Below are positions 9,302-18,022 of a stretch of 64,000 nt of DNA, in pieces. Position numbers and translations under genes: made by a program. Within the stretch, counting starts at the first letter, position 1, and every line of letters begins with the position of its first letter. This DNA is from Hyphomicrobiales bacterium (GTDB taxonomy: Bacteria > Pseudomonadota > Alphaproteobacteria > Rhizobiales > Beijerinckiaceae): assembly GCA_900473415.1 (NCBI GenBank), contig UCLR01000047.1, positions 99,822-163,821 on the forward strand. Reading direction: 5' to 3'. Below the pieces are notes generated by a model. The model was not told the origin of the DNA, did not search any database, and saw only the letters and a program-made list of their open reading frames with translations.

Positions 9302-9315
9302 TGACCATATGGTCA
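9302..9315. promoter_or_regulatory. Perfect 14-bp palindrome upstream of the L,D-transpeptidase gene
   Basis: TGACCATATGGTCA is perfectly self-complementary and lies 127 bases upstream of the chosen GTG, in the gap after accA. It is a candidate operator for a dimeric regulator; no binding protein is identified. Confidence 0.4.
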
Positions 9316-9359
9316 ACGGCCGGTAAACACTGGCCTTTCGGCAGGCGCGAAGGATGTGG

Positions 9360-10313
9360 TCAAAGGTTTCGGCCGATCGCGAGGAACTTTTCCTCGCGCT
9401 GCGCCGCGATTTCCTCGGCGCTCAGGCCGGCCATATCCTTGAGGCAGGCGGCGATCGCGTCGCCGGCGCGGGCGATGGCGGCCTCCCCGTCACGATGGGC
9501 GCCGCCGGTCGGCTCCTGCACGATCCGGTCGATGATTCCGAACTTGAGCAGGTCCTGCGCCGTGATCTTCATGCCGGTGGCAGCGTCCTGCGCGCGAGCC
9601 GTGTCGCGCCAGAGGATCGAGGCCGCGCCTTCCGGCGAGATCACCGAGTAGATCGCGTGTTCCAGCATCAGCACGCGGCTGGCGGCGGCGATGGCGATGG
9701 CGCCGCCCGAGCCGCCTTCGCCGATGACGAGCGCGACGCTGGGCGTGCGCAGCCCGAGCCAGGTGTCGGTCGAGCGGGCGATGGCTTCGGCCTGGCCACG
9801 TTCCTCGGCGTCGATGCCGGGATAGGCGCCGGCGGTGTCGACGAAGCTCAGCACCGGCAAGCCGAAGCGGTCCGCCATCTCGACGAGGCGCACGGCCTTC
9901 CGATAGCCCTCCGGCTTCGGCATGCCGAAATTGTGCCGGATGCGGGTCTCGGTCGAATCGCCCTTCTCCTGGCCGATGACGCAGACCGGCTCGCCGCGGA
10001 AGCGGCCGAAACCGCCGACGATCGCCTCGTCCTCGCCGAAGGCGCGGTCGCCGGCGAGAGGCGTGAACTCCTCGATCAGCCCGGCGCAGTAGTTCTTGAA
10101 ATGCGGGCGCTGCGGGTGGCGCGCGACCAGCGTCTTCTGCCAGGGCGTCAGCGCGGCGTAGATGTCCTTCAGCGCCTGGCTCGCCTTGGCGTCGAGCTTG
10201 CCGATCTCTTCCGACAGGGAAATGCCGTCGCCGCGCGCCTCCAGGGCCCGCAACTCATCCGACTTCGCCTCCAGCTCGGCGACCGGTTTCTCGAAATCCA
10301 GATAGCTACGCAT
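9360..10313 (-). CDS. accA: Acetyl-CoA carboxylase carboxyltransferase subunit alpha
   Basis: Alpha half of the carboxyltransferase that moves CO2 from biotin-BCCP to acetyl-CoA, making malonyl-CoA for fatty acid synthesis. The ATG at 10313 gives the canonical start MRSYLDFEKPVAELE and 317 residues, the standard length; the frame further upstream is not conserved. Typical blocks are RPHFKNYCAGLIEEF, FGMPKPEGYRKA, DTAGAYPGIDAEERGQ and IGEGGSGGAIAI. It is transcribed separately from accD, as in most alphaproteobacteria. Confidence 0.97.
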   Translation of the reverse strand: MRSYLDFEKPVAELEAKSDELRALEARGDGISLSEEIGKLDAKASQALKDIYAALTPWQKTLVARHPQRPHFKNYCAGLIEEFTPLAGDRAFGEDEAIVGGFGRFRGEPVCVIGQEKGDSTETRIRHNFGMPKPEGYRKAVRLVEMADRFGLPVLSFVDTAGAYPGIDAEERGQAEAIARSTDTWLGLRTPSVALVIGEGGSGGAIAIAAASRVLMLEHAIYSVISPEGAASILWRDTARAQDAATGMKITAQDLLKFGIIDRIVQEPTGGAHRDGEAAIARAGDAIAACLKDMAGLSAEEIAAQREEKFLAIGRNL

Positions 10314-10411
10314 CGTGATCCAGTTCAGATTCCGCGCGAAAATCGGGCGGAGCGGCGGTTTATGGCACAACCGGCTTGAAAGGCGGCGGACCTTGTCCGC
10401 GCCACGGCGAA

Positions 10412-10443
10412 ATTGTCAACCCGTCCGGACTCAATCCGGACGG
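10412..10443 (-). promoter_or_regulatory. Stem-loop plus TTGACA box between methyltransferase and accA
   Basis: CCGTCCGGA (10421-10429) and TCCGGACGG (10435-10443) form a 9-bp stem that covers the methyltransferase stop codon. On the minus strand a consensus TTGACA follows directly (10414-10419), pointing at accA 100 bases away. A convincing -10 is not seen at 17 bp, so the promoter call is tentative. Confidence 0.35.
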
Positions 10444-11183
10444 TTCCGCGCCCGCGGCGTCGGGGCCGGCTGCGGCAGCAGGATAGGCCTGAGCGCGAAG
10501 CTGCGCCGCGTCGCGCGCAGGGGCGCGCGCCGGTAGAACTGCTTGGTGGCGTCGATGACGTGGACGCCGGCGAAGGGCAGCGACAACCCTGAGCCGACCT
10601 GTTCCCAGAGCGGGGCCGAGCGCACCAGCAGCGGCCGCTGCAGCGGCGGGACATAGAGCGCCTCGGACCAGTGCTCGGGCGAGAATTCGGCGGCGCGCAT
10701 CAGGGCTGAGAGCTGGCGGCGGCTGAAGGGGCGGCCCTGGCCGAATGGCGTCGCGTCCATCCGCGCCCAGGGCCCGCGGCGGTTCGGCACGACGAGGATC
10801 ATGCGGCCCCCCGGATTGAGCACGCGCGAGACCTCTTCCAGCAGGTCGTCGGGGCTCTCGGTCTCCTCCAGCGCGTGCACCAGCACGACGCGGTCGATCG
10901 AGGCGGTCGGCAGCGGCAGCAGCGTCGGCTCGACCAGCGCCGAGGCGGAAAGGCCGGGGGCGGGCCAGTTCACCACGCCCTGCGCCGCCGGCATGAAGGC
11001 GATGGTCCGTTCGGCCTCGATGCCCAGGACGGAGAGATAGGGCGTCGCAAAGCCCAGCCCGAGCAGGCGCTGCCGGGCGCAATCGGGCCAGAAACGTAGC
11101 ATCGCCCGGCCAATGAAGCGCCGGGCCACATGGCCGAGCGGGCTGGCATAAAAGGCGCGCAGATCGACGACGTCGAGAGGCAT
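10431..11183 (-). CDS. Class I SAM-dependent methyltransferase
   Basis: Small-molecule methyltransferase-like protein of about 250 residues. The nucleotide-fold segments are RQRLLGLGFATPYL (position of the G-rich SAM loop), IDRVVLVHALEETESPDDLLEEVSRVLNPGG (motif II/III region) and RMILVVPNRRG. The ATG at 11183 (MPLDVVDLRAFY) fits the family; an alternative at 11195 adds four residues. It is divergent from gloB with about 150 bases between the starts. The substrate is unknown. Confidence 0.8.
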   Translation of the reverse strand: MPLDVVDLRAFYASPLGHVARRFIGRAMLRFWPDCARQRLLGLGFATPYLSVLGIEAERTIAFMPAAQGVVNWPAPGLSASALVEPTLLPLPTASIDRVVLVHALEETESPDDLLEEVSRVLNPGGRMILVVPNRRGPWARMDATPFGQGRPFSRRQLSALMRAAEFSPEHWSEALYVPPLQRPLLVRSAPLWEQVGSGLSLPFAGVHVIDATKQFYRRAPLRATRRSFALRPILLPQPAPTPRARNRPD

Positions 11184-11331
11184 GGCGCCTGACATGGAAT
11201 GCCGCGCCGGCGAACGCAAGGGCAGGAGCGGCCTTCCTCGCAACGCGCGGCTGCGCCGGGGCGGGTTGATCGCGGGCTGCGCTTGGCTCATGCAGGGGGC
11301 CGTTCGCGATCCGCTTCGCCCGGAGGAAGCC

Positions 11332-12096
11332 ATGCCGCTCGACCTTCACGTTTTCCGTACGCTCAGCGACAATGCGGGCGCGCTGTTGCACGACCCCGCC
11401 AGCGGCGCCTGCGCCGCCATCGACGTGCCCGATGCCGGCGAGACGCTCGCCGCAGCCGCGGCCAAGGGCTGGACGATCAGCGATATCTTCATCACCCATG
11501 CCCATCACGACCACACGCAGGGCGTCGCAGAGGTGAAGCGGGCGACCGGGGCCAAGGTCTTCGGCCCGGCCGATGCGCAAGGGAGCGCGCCGGTCGACAC
11601 GGTGGTGGCTGAGGGAGACGACGTCGCCCTCGGCAGTGAGCGCTTCGAGACCTGGCATACCCCCGGTCATTCCGACGGGCATCTCAGCTTCGTCGGGCGC
11701 GGGGCGAAGCTCGCGCTGGTCGGCGACGTCGTCTTTGTCATGGGCTGCGGGCGCGTCCAGCCCGGCCAGATGGAGCGGATGTGGACGTCGCTGTCGCGGC
11801 TGATGGCGCTGCCCGGCGATACGCGCCTGCTCGGCGGCCATGACTACACCCTGTCCAATGCCCGCTTCGCGCATTCGGTCGAGCCGCGGAACGCGGCGCT
11901 CACCGCTCGTCTGGCCGAGGCCGAGAAGGCCAAGGCGGAGGGGCGCTTCTGGGCGCTGACCACGGTCGCCGAGGAGCGGGCGACGAATCCGTTCTTCCGG
12001 GCAGGCGAGCCGGCGCTCGCGGCCGTGATCGGGCTTGCCGGGGCGCCTGCGGACGCGGTCTTCGCGGCGCTTCGCGAAGCCAAGAACCGGTTCTGA
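11332..12096 (+). CDS. gloB: Hydroxyacylglutathione hydrolase (glyoxalase II)
   Basis: Hydrolyses S-D-lactoylglutathione to lactate and glutathione, the second step of methylglyoxal detoxification. It is a metallo-beta-lactamase fold with the full dinuclear site: THAHHDHT, TPGHSDGH, GDVVF and GGHDYT. CGGAGGAA before the ATG at 11332 fixes the start (254 residues). The C-terminal substrate-binding region with the NPFFR segment is intact. It begins a tight rightward operon: the next ATG is 2 bases after its stop. Confidence 0.94.
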   Translation: MPLDLHVFRTLSDNAGALLHDPASGACAAIDVPDAGETLAAAAAKGWTISDIFITHAHHDHTQGVAEVKRATGAKVFGPADAQGSAPVDTVVAEGDDVALGSERFETWHTPGHSDGHLSFVGRGAKLALVGDVVFVMGCGRVQPGQMERMWTSLSRLMALPGDTRLLGGHDYTLSNARFAHSVEPRNAALTARLAEAEKAKAEGRFWALTTVAEERATNPFFRAGEPALAAVIGLAGAPADAVFAALREAKNRF

Positions 12097-12098
12097 CC

Positions 12099-12572
12099 AT
12101 GGCGATGCGGCTCGACGGACTCACCGCGGCCGAGGTGATCCGGCTCCTCGACCTCAAGCCCCATCCCGAGGGCGGCCATTACCGCGAGACCTTCCGCGAC
12201 CCGGCTGGGCCGCAAGGGGCGGAGGCGCGCGGCTTCTCGACAGCGATCTACTACCTGCTCGATACGGGCGAGACCTCGGAATGGCACCGCGTCGATGCCG
12301 CCGAGATCTGGCATCACTATGCCGGCGCGCCGCTGGTCATCACCGTCTCGCCCAATGGCCACGATGCCTCGGCCCATCATCTCGGCACCGATCTCGCCAC
12401 CGGGCAGCGGCCGCAATTCGTGGTGCCAGCCGGCTGGTGGCAGAGCGCGACCTCGCTCGGCGCCTGGACGCTGGTGGGCTGCACGGTGGCGCCGGGCTTC
12501 GACTTTTCCGGTTTCGAGATGGCGCCGCCCGGATGGCGGCCGACGCCGCGCAGGCCGGCGGGAGGATCATGA
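12099..12572 (+). CDS. Cupin family protein (DUF985)
   Basis: 157-residue single-domain cupin of the DUF985 type. Landmarks are LLDLKPHPEGGHYRETFRD, the family's opening block, and EWHRVDAAEIWHHYAG, which holds the likely metal-binding His residues. It begins 2 bases after gloB and overlaps the next gene by 4 bases (ATGA), so all three are probably translated from one mRNA. The function is not established. Confidence 0.9.
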   Translation: MAMRLDGLTAAEVIRLLDLKPHPEGGHYRETFRDPAGPQGAEARGFSTAIYYLLDTGETSEWHRVDAAEIWHHYAGAPLVITVSPNGHDASAHHLGTDLATGQRPQFVVPAGWWQSATSLGAWTLVGCTVAPGFDFSGFEMAPPGWRPTPRRPAGGS

Positions 12573-13330
12573 TGTTGACCAGGACCGAAGACAGCGAACT
12601 CGTGCTCGGCTGCGAGCGGCGGATCGTCAATGCCTGGCCGGCGCTGGCGACGCTGGTCGTCGGCGACTGGGTATTGCGCTTCGCCAACGGCTATTCCGGC
12701 CGCGCCAATGCGGCGACGCCGCTGTCCTATGGCGCGGAGCTCGATGCCGAGATGCTCGACCTGATCGAGGAGCTCTATCGCGCCGACGGGCTCGTCCCGA
12801 GCATCCGGCTGACGCCGCTTGTCACCGAAGCCACCCGCGCGGCCGTGCTGGAGCGGGGCTATCGCATCAAGGACAAATCCTTCGGCATGATTGCGCCGCT
12901 CGCCGACGCTTCCGTCGTCGAGGAGGCCGAGCTCGAGATCGAGACGCGGCCGAGCCCGGAATGGATCGCTGGCTGCGCGGCGCTGCAGACCGGCGTGAAG
13001 ACGCATGTCGGCAATCTGACGGCGATCCTGGAGCGGATCAGACTGCCCGCCGCCTTCGCGACCTGGATCGTCGAGGGGGATCCGGTCGCCTTCGGCATGA
13101 GCGTGGCGGAGCGCGGCATGGCCGAGATCGGCCTGATCTGCGTCAGCCCGGACCATCGCGGCCAGGGCTATGGCCGCTCCATCGTGCGCGGGCTGATGGG
13201 CTGGGCCGGGGCGAAGGGCTGCCGCGATGCCTATCTGCAGGTCGAGCAGGGCAATGCCGTCGCGCTCAACCTCTATGGCAGCCTCGGCTTCCGCCAGCTC
13301 TACGCCTACGAGACGCGGATTCTCGACTAA
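12569..13330 (+). CDS. GNAT family N-acetyltransferase
   Basis: Acetyl-CoA-dependent N-acetyltransferase of 253 residues. The acetyl-CoA loop is ICVSPDHRGQGYGRSIVRGL near residue 190, followed by the usual beta bulge (YLQVEQGNAVALNLYGSLGFR). The N-terminal 120 residues form a divergent half, so this may be a degenerate tandem GNAT. The ATG at 12569 overlaps the cupin stop (ATGA) and has GGGAGG upstream. The acceptor is unknown. Confidence 0.88.
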   Translation: MMLTRTEDSELVLGCERRIVNAWPALATLVVGDWVLRFANGYSGRANAATPLSYGAELDAEMLDLIEELYRADGLVPSIRLTPLVTEATRAAVLERGYRIKDKSFGMIAPLADASVVEEAELEIETRPSPEWIAGCAALQTGVKTHVGNLTAILERIRLPAAFATWIVEGDPVAFGMSVAERGMAEIGLICVSPDHRGQGYGRSIVRGLMGWAGAKGCRDAYLQVEQGNAVALNLYGSLGFRQLYAYETRILD

Positions 13331-13332
13331 AT

Positions 13333-13426
13333 CGTCATTCTCGGGCTCGACCCGAGAATCTCGTGACGCGAAGGCTCAGGCGCCTCTGCTTGCCTGAGCT
13401 GCTCGGGTCGAGCCAGAGCATGACCG
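13333..13426. repeat. Intergenic palindromic element (CGTCAT type)
   Basis: Begins CGTCATTCTCGGGCTCGA at 13333 with an immediate self-pairing arm (CCCGAGAATC). It ends with CTCGGGTCGAGCC and GCATGACCGCGG. It lies between converging genes and could also stop transcription. Confidence 0.7.
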
Positions 13427-13434
13427 CGGATGTC

Positions 13435-13911
13435 TTACCGCGTCAGCAGCGCCGTGCCGTAGAGCCCGATGGCGAAGACGGTGTGGCCGAGGATGTTGAG
13501 CAGGCGGATCTGGTTGGCGTTCGGCCGCTTCGAGGCGGCGATCCCCAGCCCCATGCCGGGCTGCAGGATGAACCAGCCGCAGCCGATCGTCGCCCAGCCG
13601 ACGATCAGTGCGGGCAGGAAAGTCGGGTTGCGCGCCCATTCCAGGCCCCAGATCGCCAGCACGATGCCGGCGAAAAGGATGCCGACGAGGTAGTGGAAGA
13701 GCCAGCCGAGCGCCGTCTCGTTGGCGATCGGCTCCGACTTGCCGATGTCGGCATGCGCCACGCGCCCACGCCAGAGATGGCCGAACCAGCGGCCCGGCAT
13801 CGCCCAGGCGGGCTTCGGCATGCCGAAGAGGCGCAGGAACTGGGCCCAGAGATCGAAAAGAACGGTCGCGCCGACGCCGATGACGATCGCGCGGTAGATG
13901 AATTCCGACAT
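13435..13911 (-). CDS. DUF2938 family membrane protein
   Basis: 158-residue integral membrane protein of the DUF2938 family. The ATG at 13911 (MSEFIYRAIVIGVGATVLFDLW) puts the first transmembrane helix at the N terminus. Further hydrophobic segments occur at about residues 70-90, 98-115 and 133-152. Family blocks are GHLWRGRVAHADI and GWLFHYLVGI. It stands between the acetyltransferase operon and the ROK gene. The function is unknown. Confidence 0.85.
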   Translation of the reverse strand: MSEFIYRAIVIGVGATVLFDLWAQFLRLFGMPKPAWAMPGRWFGHLWRGRVAHADIGKSEPIANETALGWLFHYLVGILFAGIVLAIWGLEWARNPTFLPALIVGWATIGCGWFILQPGMGLGIAASKRPNANQIRLLNILGHTVFAIGLYGTALLTR

Positions 13912-14114
13912 TGCGTTTCCCCGGGCCCGTTCCCTTGCCGCTCCTGCCGGCGGCCTGCCTCCGTTGGAGCGGTGATCGCGACCTCGGTCAACTGCGAGAG
14001 GATTTTGGCAGTGCAGGGAGGGCCTGCACGCGACGCATCGCCGGCCTCCCGGAACCTTGCCCCGCACCTGCCGGTTGCCCCTTCGCAGTTCTATGGGCAG
14101 AGGGGATATCCGCC

Positions 14115-15194
14115 ATGGCGCAGGCCACCGCTGAAAAGGCACGCAGCAGCGCGGCGGGGCCGCACGGCGCGACCGAGCTGCCCTCCGTGCTGGTCACCAG
14201 TTACAATCTGGAAGTTCGCGACGAGGAGGGCTTCGTCGGCGACAAGGCGAGCCGCAGCGCCTTCGTCGAACACCTCGATGCGCTGCGCGCCCATCTGAAG
14301 CGCCATGGCGACGATCCGCTGAAGGGCGAGACCGCCGAGATCAGCAAGAAGGAGCTCGATGCGCTCCTGAACGGAGATCCGCACGAGGCGGCGCTGGTCC
14401 TGAGCGCGGTCGAGGATTTCGCCCAGTCGCTCGCCTTCGTCATCCGCCGCTTCATGCGGCTGAAGAGCTGGGCGCCGGTCGAGCGGATCGTGGTCGGCGG
14501 CGGCTTCCGCCAAAGCCGCGTCGGCGAACTCGCCATCGCGCGCGCCGCCATCATCCTGCGGACGGAGGGGCTGGAGCCGGGCCTGGTGCCGATCAGCCAC
14601 CATCCGGATGAAGCCGGCCTCGTCGGCAGCGCGCATCTCGCGCCGAAATGGATCTTCGAGGCCTATGACAGCCTCGTCGCCGTCGACATCGGCGGCTCGA
14701 ACATCCGCGCCGGCATCGTCGAGCTTCGGCAGGCGAAGGCTCCTGACCTGTCCAAGGCGCGGGTCTGGAAGTCCGAGCTCTGGCGCCATGCCGATGAGGA
14801 GACGAGCCGCGACGAGGCGATCAAGCGGCTCGGCAAGATGTTGCGCGACCAGATCGAGAACGCGGAGAAGGGGGGCTTGCGCGTCGCGCCCTTCATCGGC
14901 GTGGGCTGCCCCGGGCTGATCCAGCCTGACGGATCGATCGACCGGGGCGCGCAGAACCTGCCGGGCAATTGGGAGAGCAGCCGCTTCAATGTGGTCGAGA
15001 GCATCCGCGAGCTGGTGCCGAAGATCGGCGAGCACCAGACCGAGATCGTGATGCACAACGACGCCGTCATCCAGGGCCTGAGCGAGCTGCCGCCGATGCA
15101 GGATGTCGAGCACTGGGCCGTGCTGACGATCGGCACCGGGCTCGGCAATGCCAGCTTCCAGAACCGCGCCAAGGCCAAGCGAAAGGGCGATTAG
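14115..15194 (+). CDS. ROK-family sugar kinase homologue with circularly permuted motif order
   Basis: 359 residues related to ROK glucokinases/repressors, but with the halves swapped. Motifs normally found in the C-terminal half come first: the helix leading to VVGGGF (127-132) and HHPDEAGLVGSAHLA (162-176). The N-terminal ROK motifs follow: DIGGSNIRAGIVE (191-203, phosphate loop), GVGCPGLIQPDG (262-273), HNDAV (314-318, catalytic Asp) and TIGTGLG (338-344), after which the protein ends. The usual zinc motif CxCGxxGCxE is absent, and there is no HTH, so it is unlikely to be a repressor. The start at 14115 has AGGGGATAT upstream. Whether it phosphorylates a sugar is unknown; the catalytic Asp is present. 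Confidence 0.82.
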   Translation: MAQATAEKARSSAAGPHGATELPSVLVTSYNLEVRDEEGFVGDKASRSAFVEHLDALRAHLKRHGDDPLKGETAEISKKELDALLNGDPHEAALVLSAVEDFAQSLAFVIRRFMRLKSWAPVERIVVGGGFRQSRVGELAIARAAIILRTEGLEPGLVPISHHPDEAGLVGSAHLAPKWIFEAYDSLVAVDIGGSNIRAGIVELRQAKAPDLSKARVWKSELWRHADEETSRDEAIKRLGKMLRDQIENAEKGGLRVAPFIGVGCPGLIQPDGSIDRGAQNLPGNWESSRFNVVESIRELVPKIGEHQTEIVMHNDAVIQGLSELPPMQDVEHWAVLTIGTGLGNASFQNRAKAKRKGD

Positions 15195-15248
15195 CCCGGC
15201 CGGCGGCTCGATGCGCCATCTTCAGGTCGCGTTTGCGGGCCAAGAGGC

Positions 15249-15265
15249 CGGATCGATTCGATCCG
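15249..15265. promoter_or_regulatory. 17-bp perfect dyad upstream of the MscS gene
   Basis: CGGATCGATTCGATCCG (8-1-8) is perfectly symmetric, 123 bases before the MscS start and 55 bases after the ROK stop. It is a candidate operator or short hairpin; no T-tract follows. Confidence 0.35.
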
Positions 15266-15387
15266 CATCCCAGGAGCCTCGCCCTTTGCCGGTTGCCGCA
15301 TATCGCTCTTCGTCTTGCCTTGCGGGCACGGCTGTGCCGAGGGTCGAAGCAGAGCCGAATCACCTCGACAGGCAGGGCCGCATCGCT

Positions 15388-18018
15388 ATGGCAGCGCATG
15401 TGACGCGAGCGTCGTTCGCCGGCCTGCGCCGGTTGCTGGCGGGCTGCGTGCTGCTGGTCGCGCTGGTGCTCGCCGCAGCCTCCCCCTCGTTCGGCCAGCC
15501 GGCCCCGACCGATCCGGGCACGAGCGTGCGCGCCCGGCTCGAGGCGGTGCGCAACGAGCTGACGCAGATCGAGGCGACGCTGACCTCGCCGGATCCGAGC
15601 GACGCCGAGCTGCAGCGGCAGCGCGTGCGCCTGCAGCCTTCGCTCGACCAGCTTCGCGCGATCATCGCTGAGCAGGCCCCGCGGGTCGAGCAGGCGAAGC
15701 TCAAGCTCGACCAGCTCGGCCCGAAGCCGGACGCGAGCGCGCCGCCCGAGAGCGCGGAGATCGCTCGCGACCGCGAGGCCCGTACAAAGGCGTATTCCGA
15801 GGCGAACGAGACGCTGACGCTCGCCAACGCGGCGCTGCTCCAGGCGGAGCTGCTGCAGACCGGCATCGGCGACAAGCGCCGCGAGATCTTCGCCAAGGCG
15901 CTGTTCGCCGCCGGCCCCTCCGTGCTGAACCCCGATATCTGGACCAACGCCATCACGACGGCGCCGGAGGATCTGCGCGCCTCGGGCTATATCTTCGGCG
16001 GCTGGCTGGAGGGCGTGCACGACGCGCCCGGCCTGCGCGGCCTGACCGTCGGCCTCGCGCTGATCGGCGCGATCCTGCTCTACTGGGCTCGGGCGCGCTA
16101 TCTGCCGCGCTTCAAGGCGCGCTACGCCAATATGCAGGATACCGGCAACCTGCACTGCCTCTATGTCGCGCTCGCCCATATCGTCGCCGGCGCCGCGCCG
16201 CCGGCGCTGGCGAGCTGGCTGTTCTACAAGGCGCTGAGCACCACCGGGCTTCTGCCGCCACGCATCCAGCCGGTGATCTGGGCGGTGGTGATCGGGCTCG
16301 CCTTCGTGGCCTTCGTCCAGGCGCTGGCGGATGCGCTCTTCGCGCCGTCGAGCCCGCAGCGGCGGCTGATCAGCGTCATGGACCCGACGGCGCGCAGCGT
16401 CGTCTGGATCGCGAGCGCGCTGGCGCTGGTGATGTCGGTCGGCAAGGTCTTCGAGGCCTGGCTGCAGGCCATCGCCGCCGGCCTCGCCATCTCGATCATC
16501 GTCAAGGCTTTCTTCGCGGTGCTCTTCGCGCTCGCGCTGATCGCAGGCCTCTACCAGATCCGCGACGACGACGAGGTCGAGCAGGAAGCCTGCCTCGGGC
16601 CCTATGTGCCCGTGGATGGGGCGAGCCTCGGGCCGGTGCGCATCCTCGGCTGGGTGATCGGCTTCCTCATCATCGCTTCGGCGCTCGCCGGCTATGTCGT
16701 CTTCGCCGGCTTCCTGGCGGAGCAGACGCTGTGGATCGGCATCGTCGCCTGCCTGTTCATGCTGGTCTTCCAGTTCATCGATCTCGGCGTCCCGCGGCTC
16801 CTGACCGGCAAGAGCCGCTTCGCGACGACGCTCAAGGCCGGAATGGGCCTGCGTGCGGCGACGCTGCAGAAGATCTCGGTGATCGGTGTCGGCGCGCTGA
16901 AGCTGCTGCTGCTCGTCGTGACGGTCCTGATGGTGCTGGCGCCCTGGGGGCTGGAATCGACCGATTTCCTGGTTTCGCTGCGGGCCGCCTTCTTCGGCTT
17001 CCAGGTCGGCGGCGTCACGATCTCGATCTCCACCATCGTCGTCTTCGCCTTCGTCTTCGGGCTCGGTATCGCCGCGACGCGGGCGATGCAGCGCTGGCTC
17101 GACAACCAGTTCCTGCCGACGACTTCCCTCGATCCGGGCCTGCGCAACTCGATCACCACGGCGATAGGCTATGTCGGCTACATCGCGGCGGTGGCGGTCG
17201 CGGTCTCGGCGGTGGGCCTCAGCCTCGAGCGCCTCACGCTCGTCGCCTCGGCGCTCTCGGTCGGTATCGGTTTCGGCCTGCAGTCGGTGGTGTCGAACTT
17301 CGTCTCCGGCCTGATCCTGCTCTGGGAGCGGCCGATCCGCGTCGGCGACCAGGTCGTGGTCGGCGACACCGAGGGCATCGTCAAGCGCATCAATGTCCGC
17401 TCGACCGAGATCGCGACCTTCGATCGCTCGACCGTGATCGTGCCGAACTCGAACCTGATTTCCGGCGTCGTCCGCAACCGCGTCCGCACCGACCGTTCCG
17501 GCCGCGTGCTGATCGCGCTCTCCGTGCCGCGTACGCTCGATGCCGGCGCGGTGCGGGCCATGCTGTCGGAGGTCGCCGGCAACCATGGCGATGTGCTGCA
17601 GAAGCCGCCGCCGGCTGTGATGTTCAAGAAGCTCGGCACCACGACGATGGATTTCGAGCTGATCTGTGTGGTGGACGACGTCGAGATCGTCGGGCGCGTC
17701 ACCAGCGACCTGAACTTCGCCATCGTCAAGCGCCTGGCCGAGATGGAGCCGGAGGCCGTGGTGCCGGAGCTGAAGGTGCGTGGCCTGGAAGGCGTCGAAG
17801 AGGCGCTCGCCGGCTTCGCGGCCGCCGCAGCCGCGGGCACGAACGGGCACGCTCCGGCCGCCCCGCGCCGCCAGTCGGCGAAGGCGGAAGCGCCCGCCAA
17901 GGCGCGCCGCACCCGCCGGCCGGCCGAGCCGGAGCCCGAAGAGGACGAGACCGAGAAGGACGCGGCACCGAAGCCGGCGCCCGCACCCGAGCCGGTCAAG
18001 GAAGACAGCCAAGGATGA
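15388..18018 (+). CDS. Large MscS-family mechanosensitive channel (DUF3772 type)
   Basis: 876-residue inner-membrane channel. The signal peptide (LLVALVLAAASPSFGQ) is followed by a periplasmic coiled-coil region of about 200 residues (DUF3772-like, ARLEAVRNELTQIEATL), then about ten hydrophobic helices. The MscS pore/beta domain is at about residues 610-690: VGIGFGLQSVVSNFVSGL, ERPIRVGDQVVVGD and VIVPNSNLISG. The C-terminal 70 residues are a charged, disordered Ala/Pro/Glu/Lys tail. The ATG at 15388 is chosen because it opens the signal peptide; the frame is open further upstream without coding character. Likely role: pressure release on osmotic downshift. Confidence 0.92.
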   Translation: MAAHVTRASFAGLRRLLAGCVLLVALVLAAASPSFGQPAPTDPGTSVRARLEAVRNELTQIEATLTSPDPSDAELQRQRVRLQPSLDQLRAIIAEQAPRVEQAKLKLDQLGPKPDASAPPESAEIARDREARTKAYSEANETLTLANAALLQAELLQTGIGDKRREIFAKALFAAGPSVLNPDIWTNAITTAPEDLRASGYIFGGWLEGVHDAPGLRGLTVGLALIGAILLYWARARYLPRFKARYANMQDTGNLHCLYVALAHIVAGAAPPALASWLFYKALSTTGLLPPRIQPVIWAVVIGLAFVAFVQALADALFAPSSPQRRLISVMDPTARSVVWIASALALVMSVGKVFEAWLQAIAAGLAISIIVKAFFAVLFALALIAGLYQIRDDDEVEQEACLGPYVPVDGASLGPVRILGWVIGFLIIASALAGYVVFAGFLAEQTLWIGIVACLFMLVFQFIDLGVPRLLTGKSRFATTLKAGMGLRAATLQKISVIGVGALKLLLLVVTVLMVLAPWGLESTDFLVSLRAAFFGFQVGGVTISISTIVVFAFVFGLGIAATRAMQRWLDNQFLPTTSLDPGLRNSITTAIGYVGYIAAVAVAVSAVGLSLERLTLVASALSVGIGFGLQSVVSNFVSGLILLWERPIRVGDQVVVGDTEGIVKRINVRSTEIATFDRSTVIVPNSNLISGVVRNRVRTDRSGRVLIALSVPRTLDAGAVRAMLSEVAGNHGDVLQKPPPAVMFKKLGTTTMDFELICVVDDVEIVGRVTSDLNFAIVKRLAEMEPEAVVPELKVRGLEGVEEALAGFAAAAAAGTNGHAPAAPRRQSAKAEAPAKARRTRRPAEPEPEEDETEKDAAPKPAPAPEPVKEDSQG

Positions 18019-18022
18019 CGAT

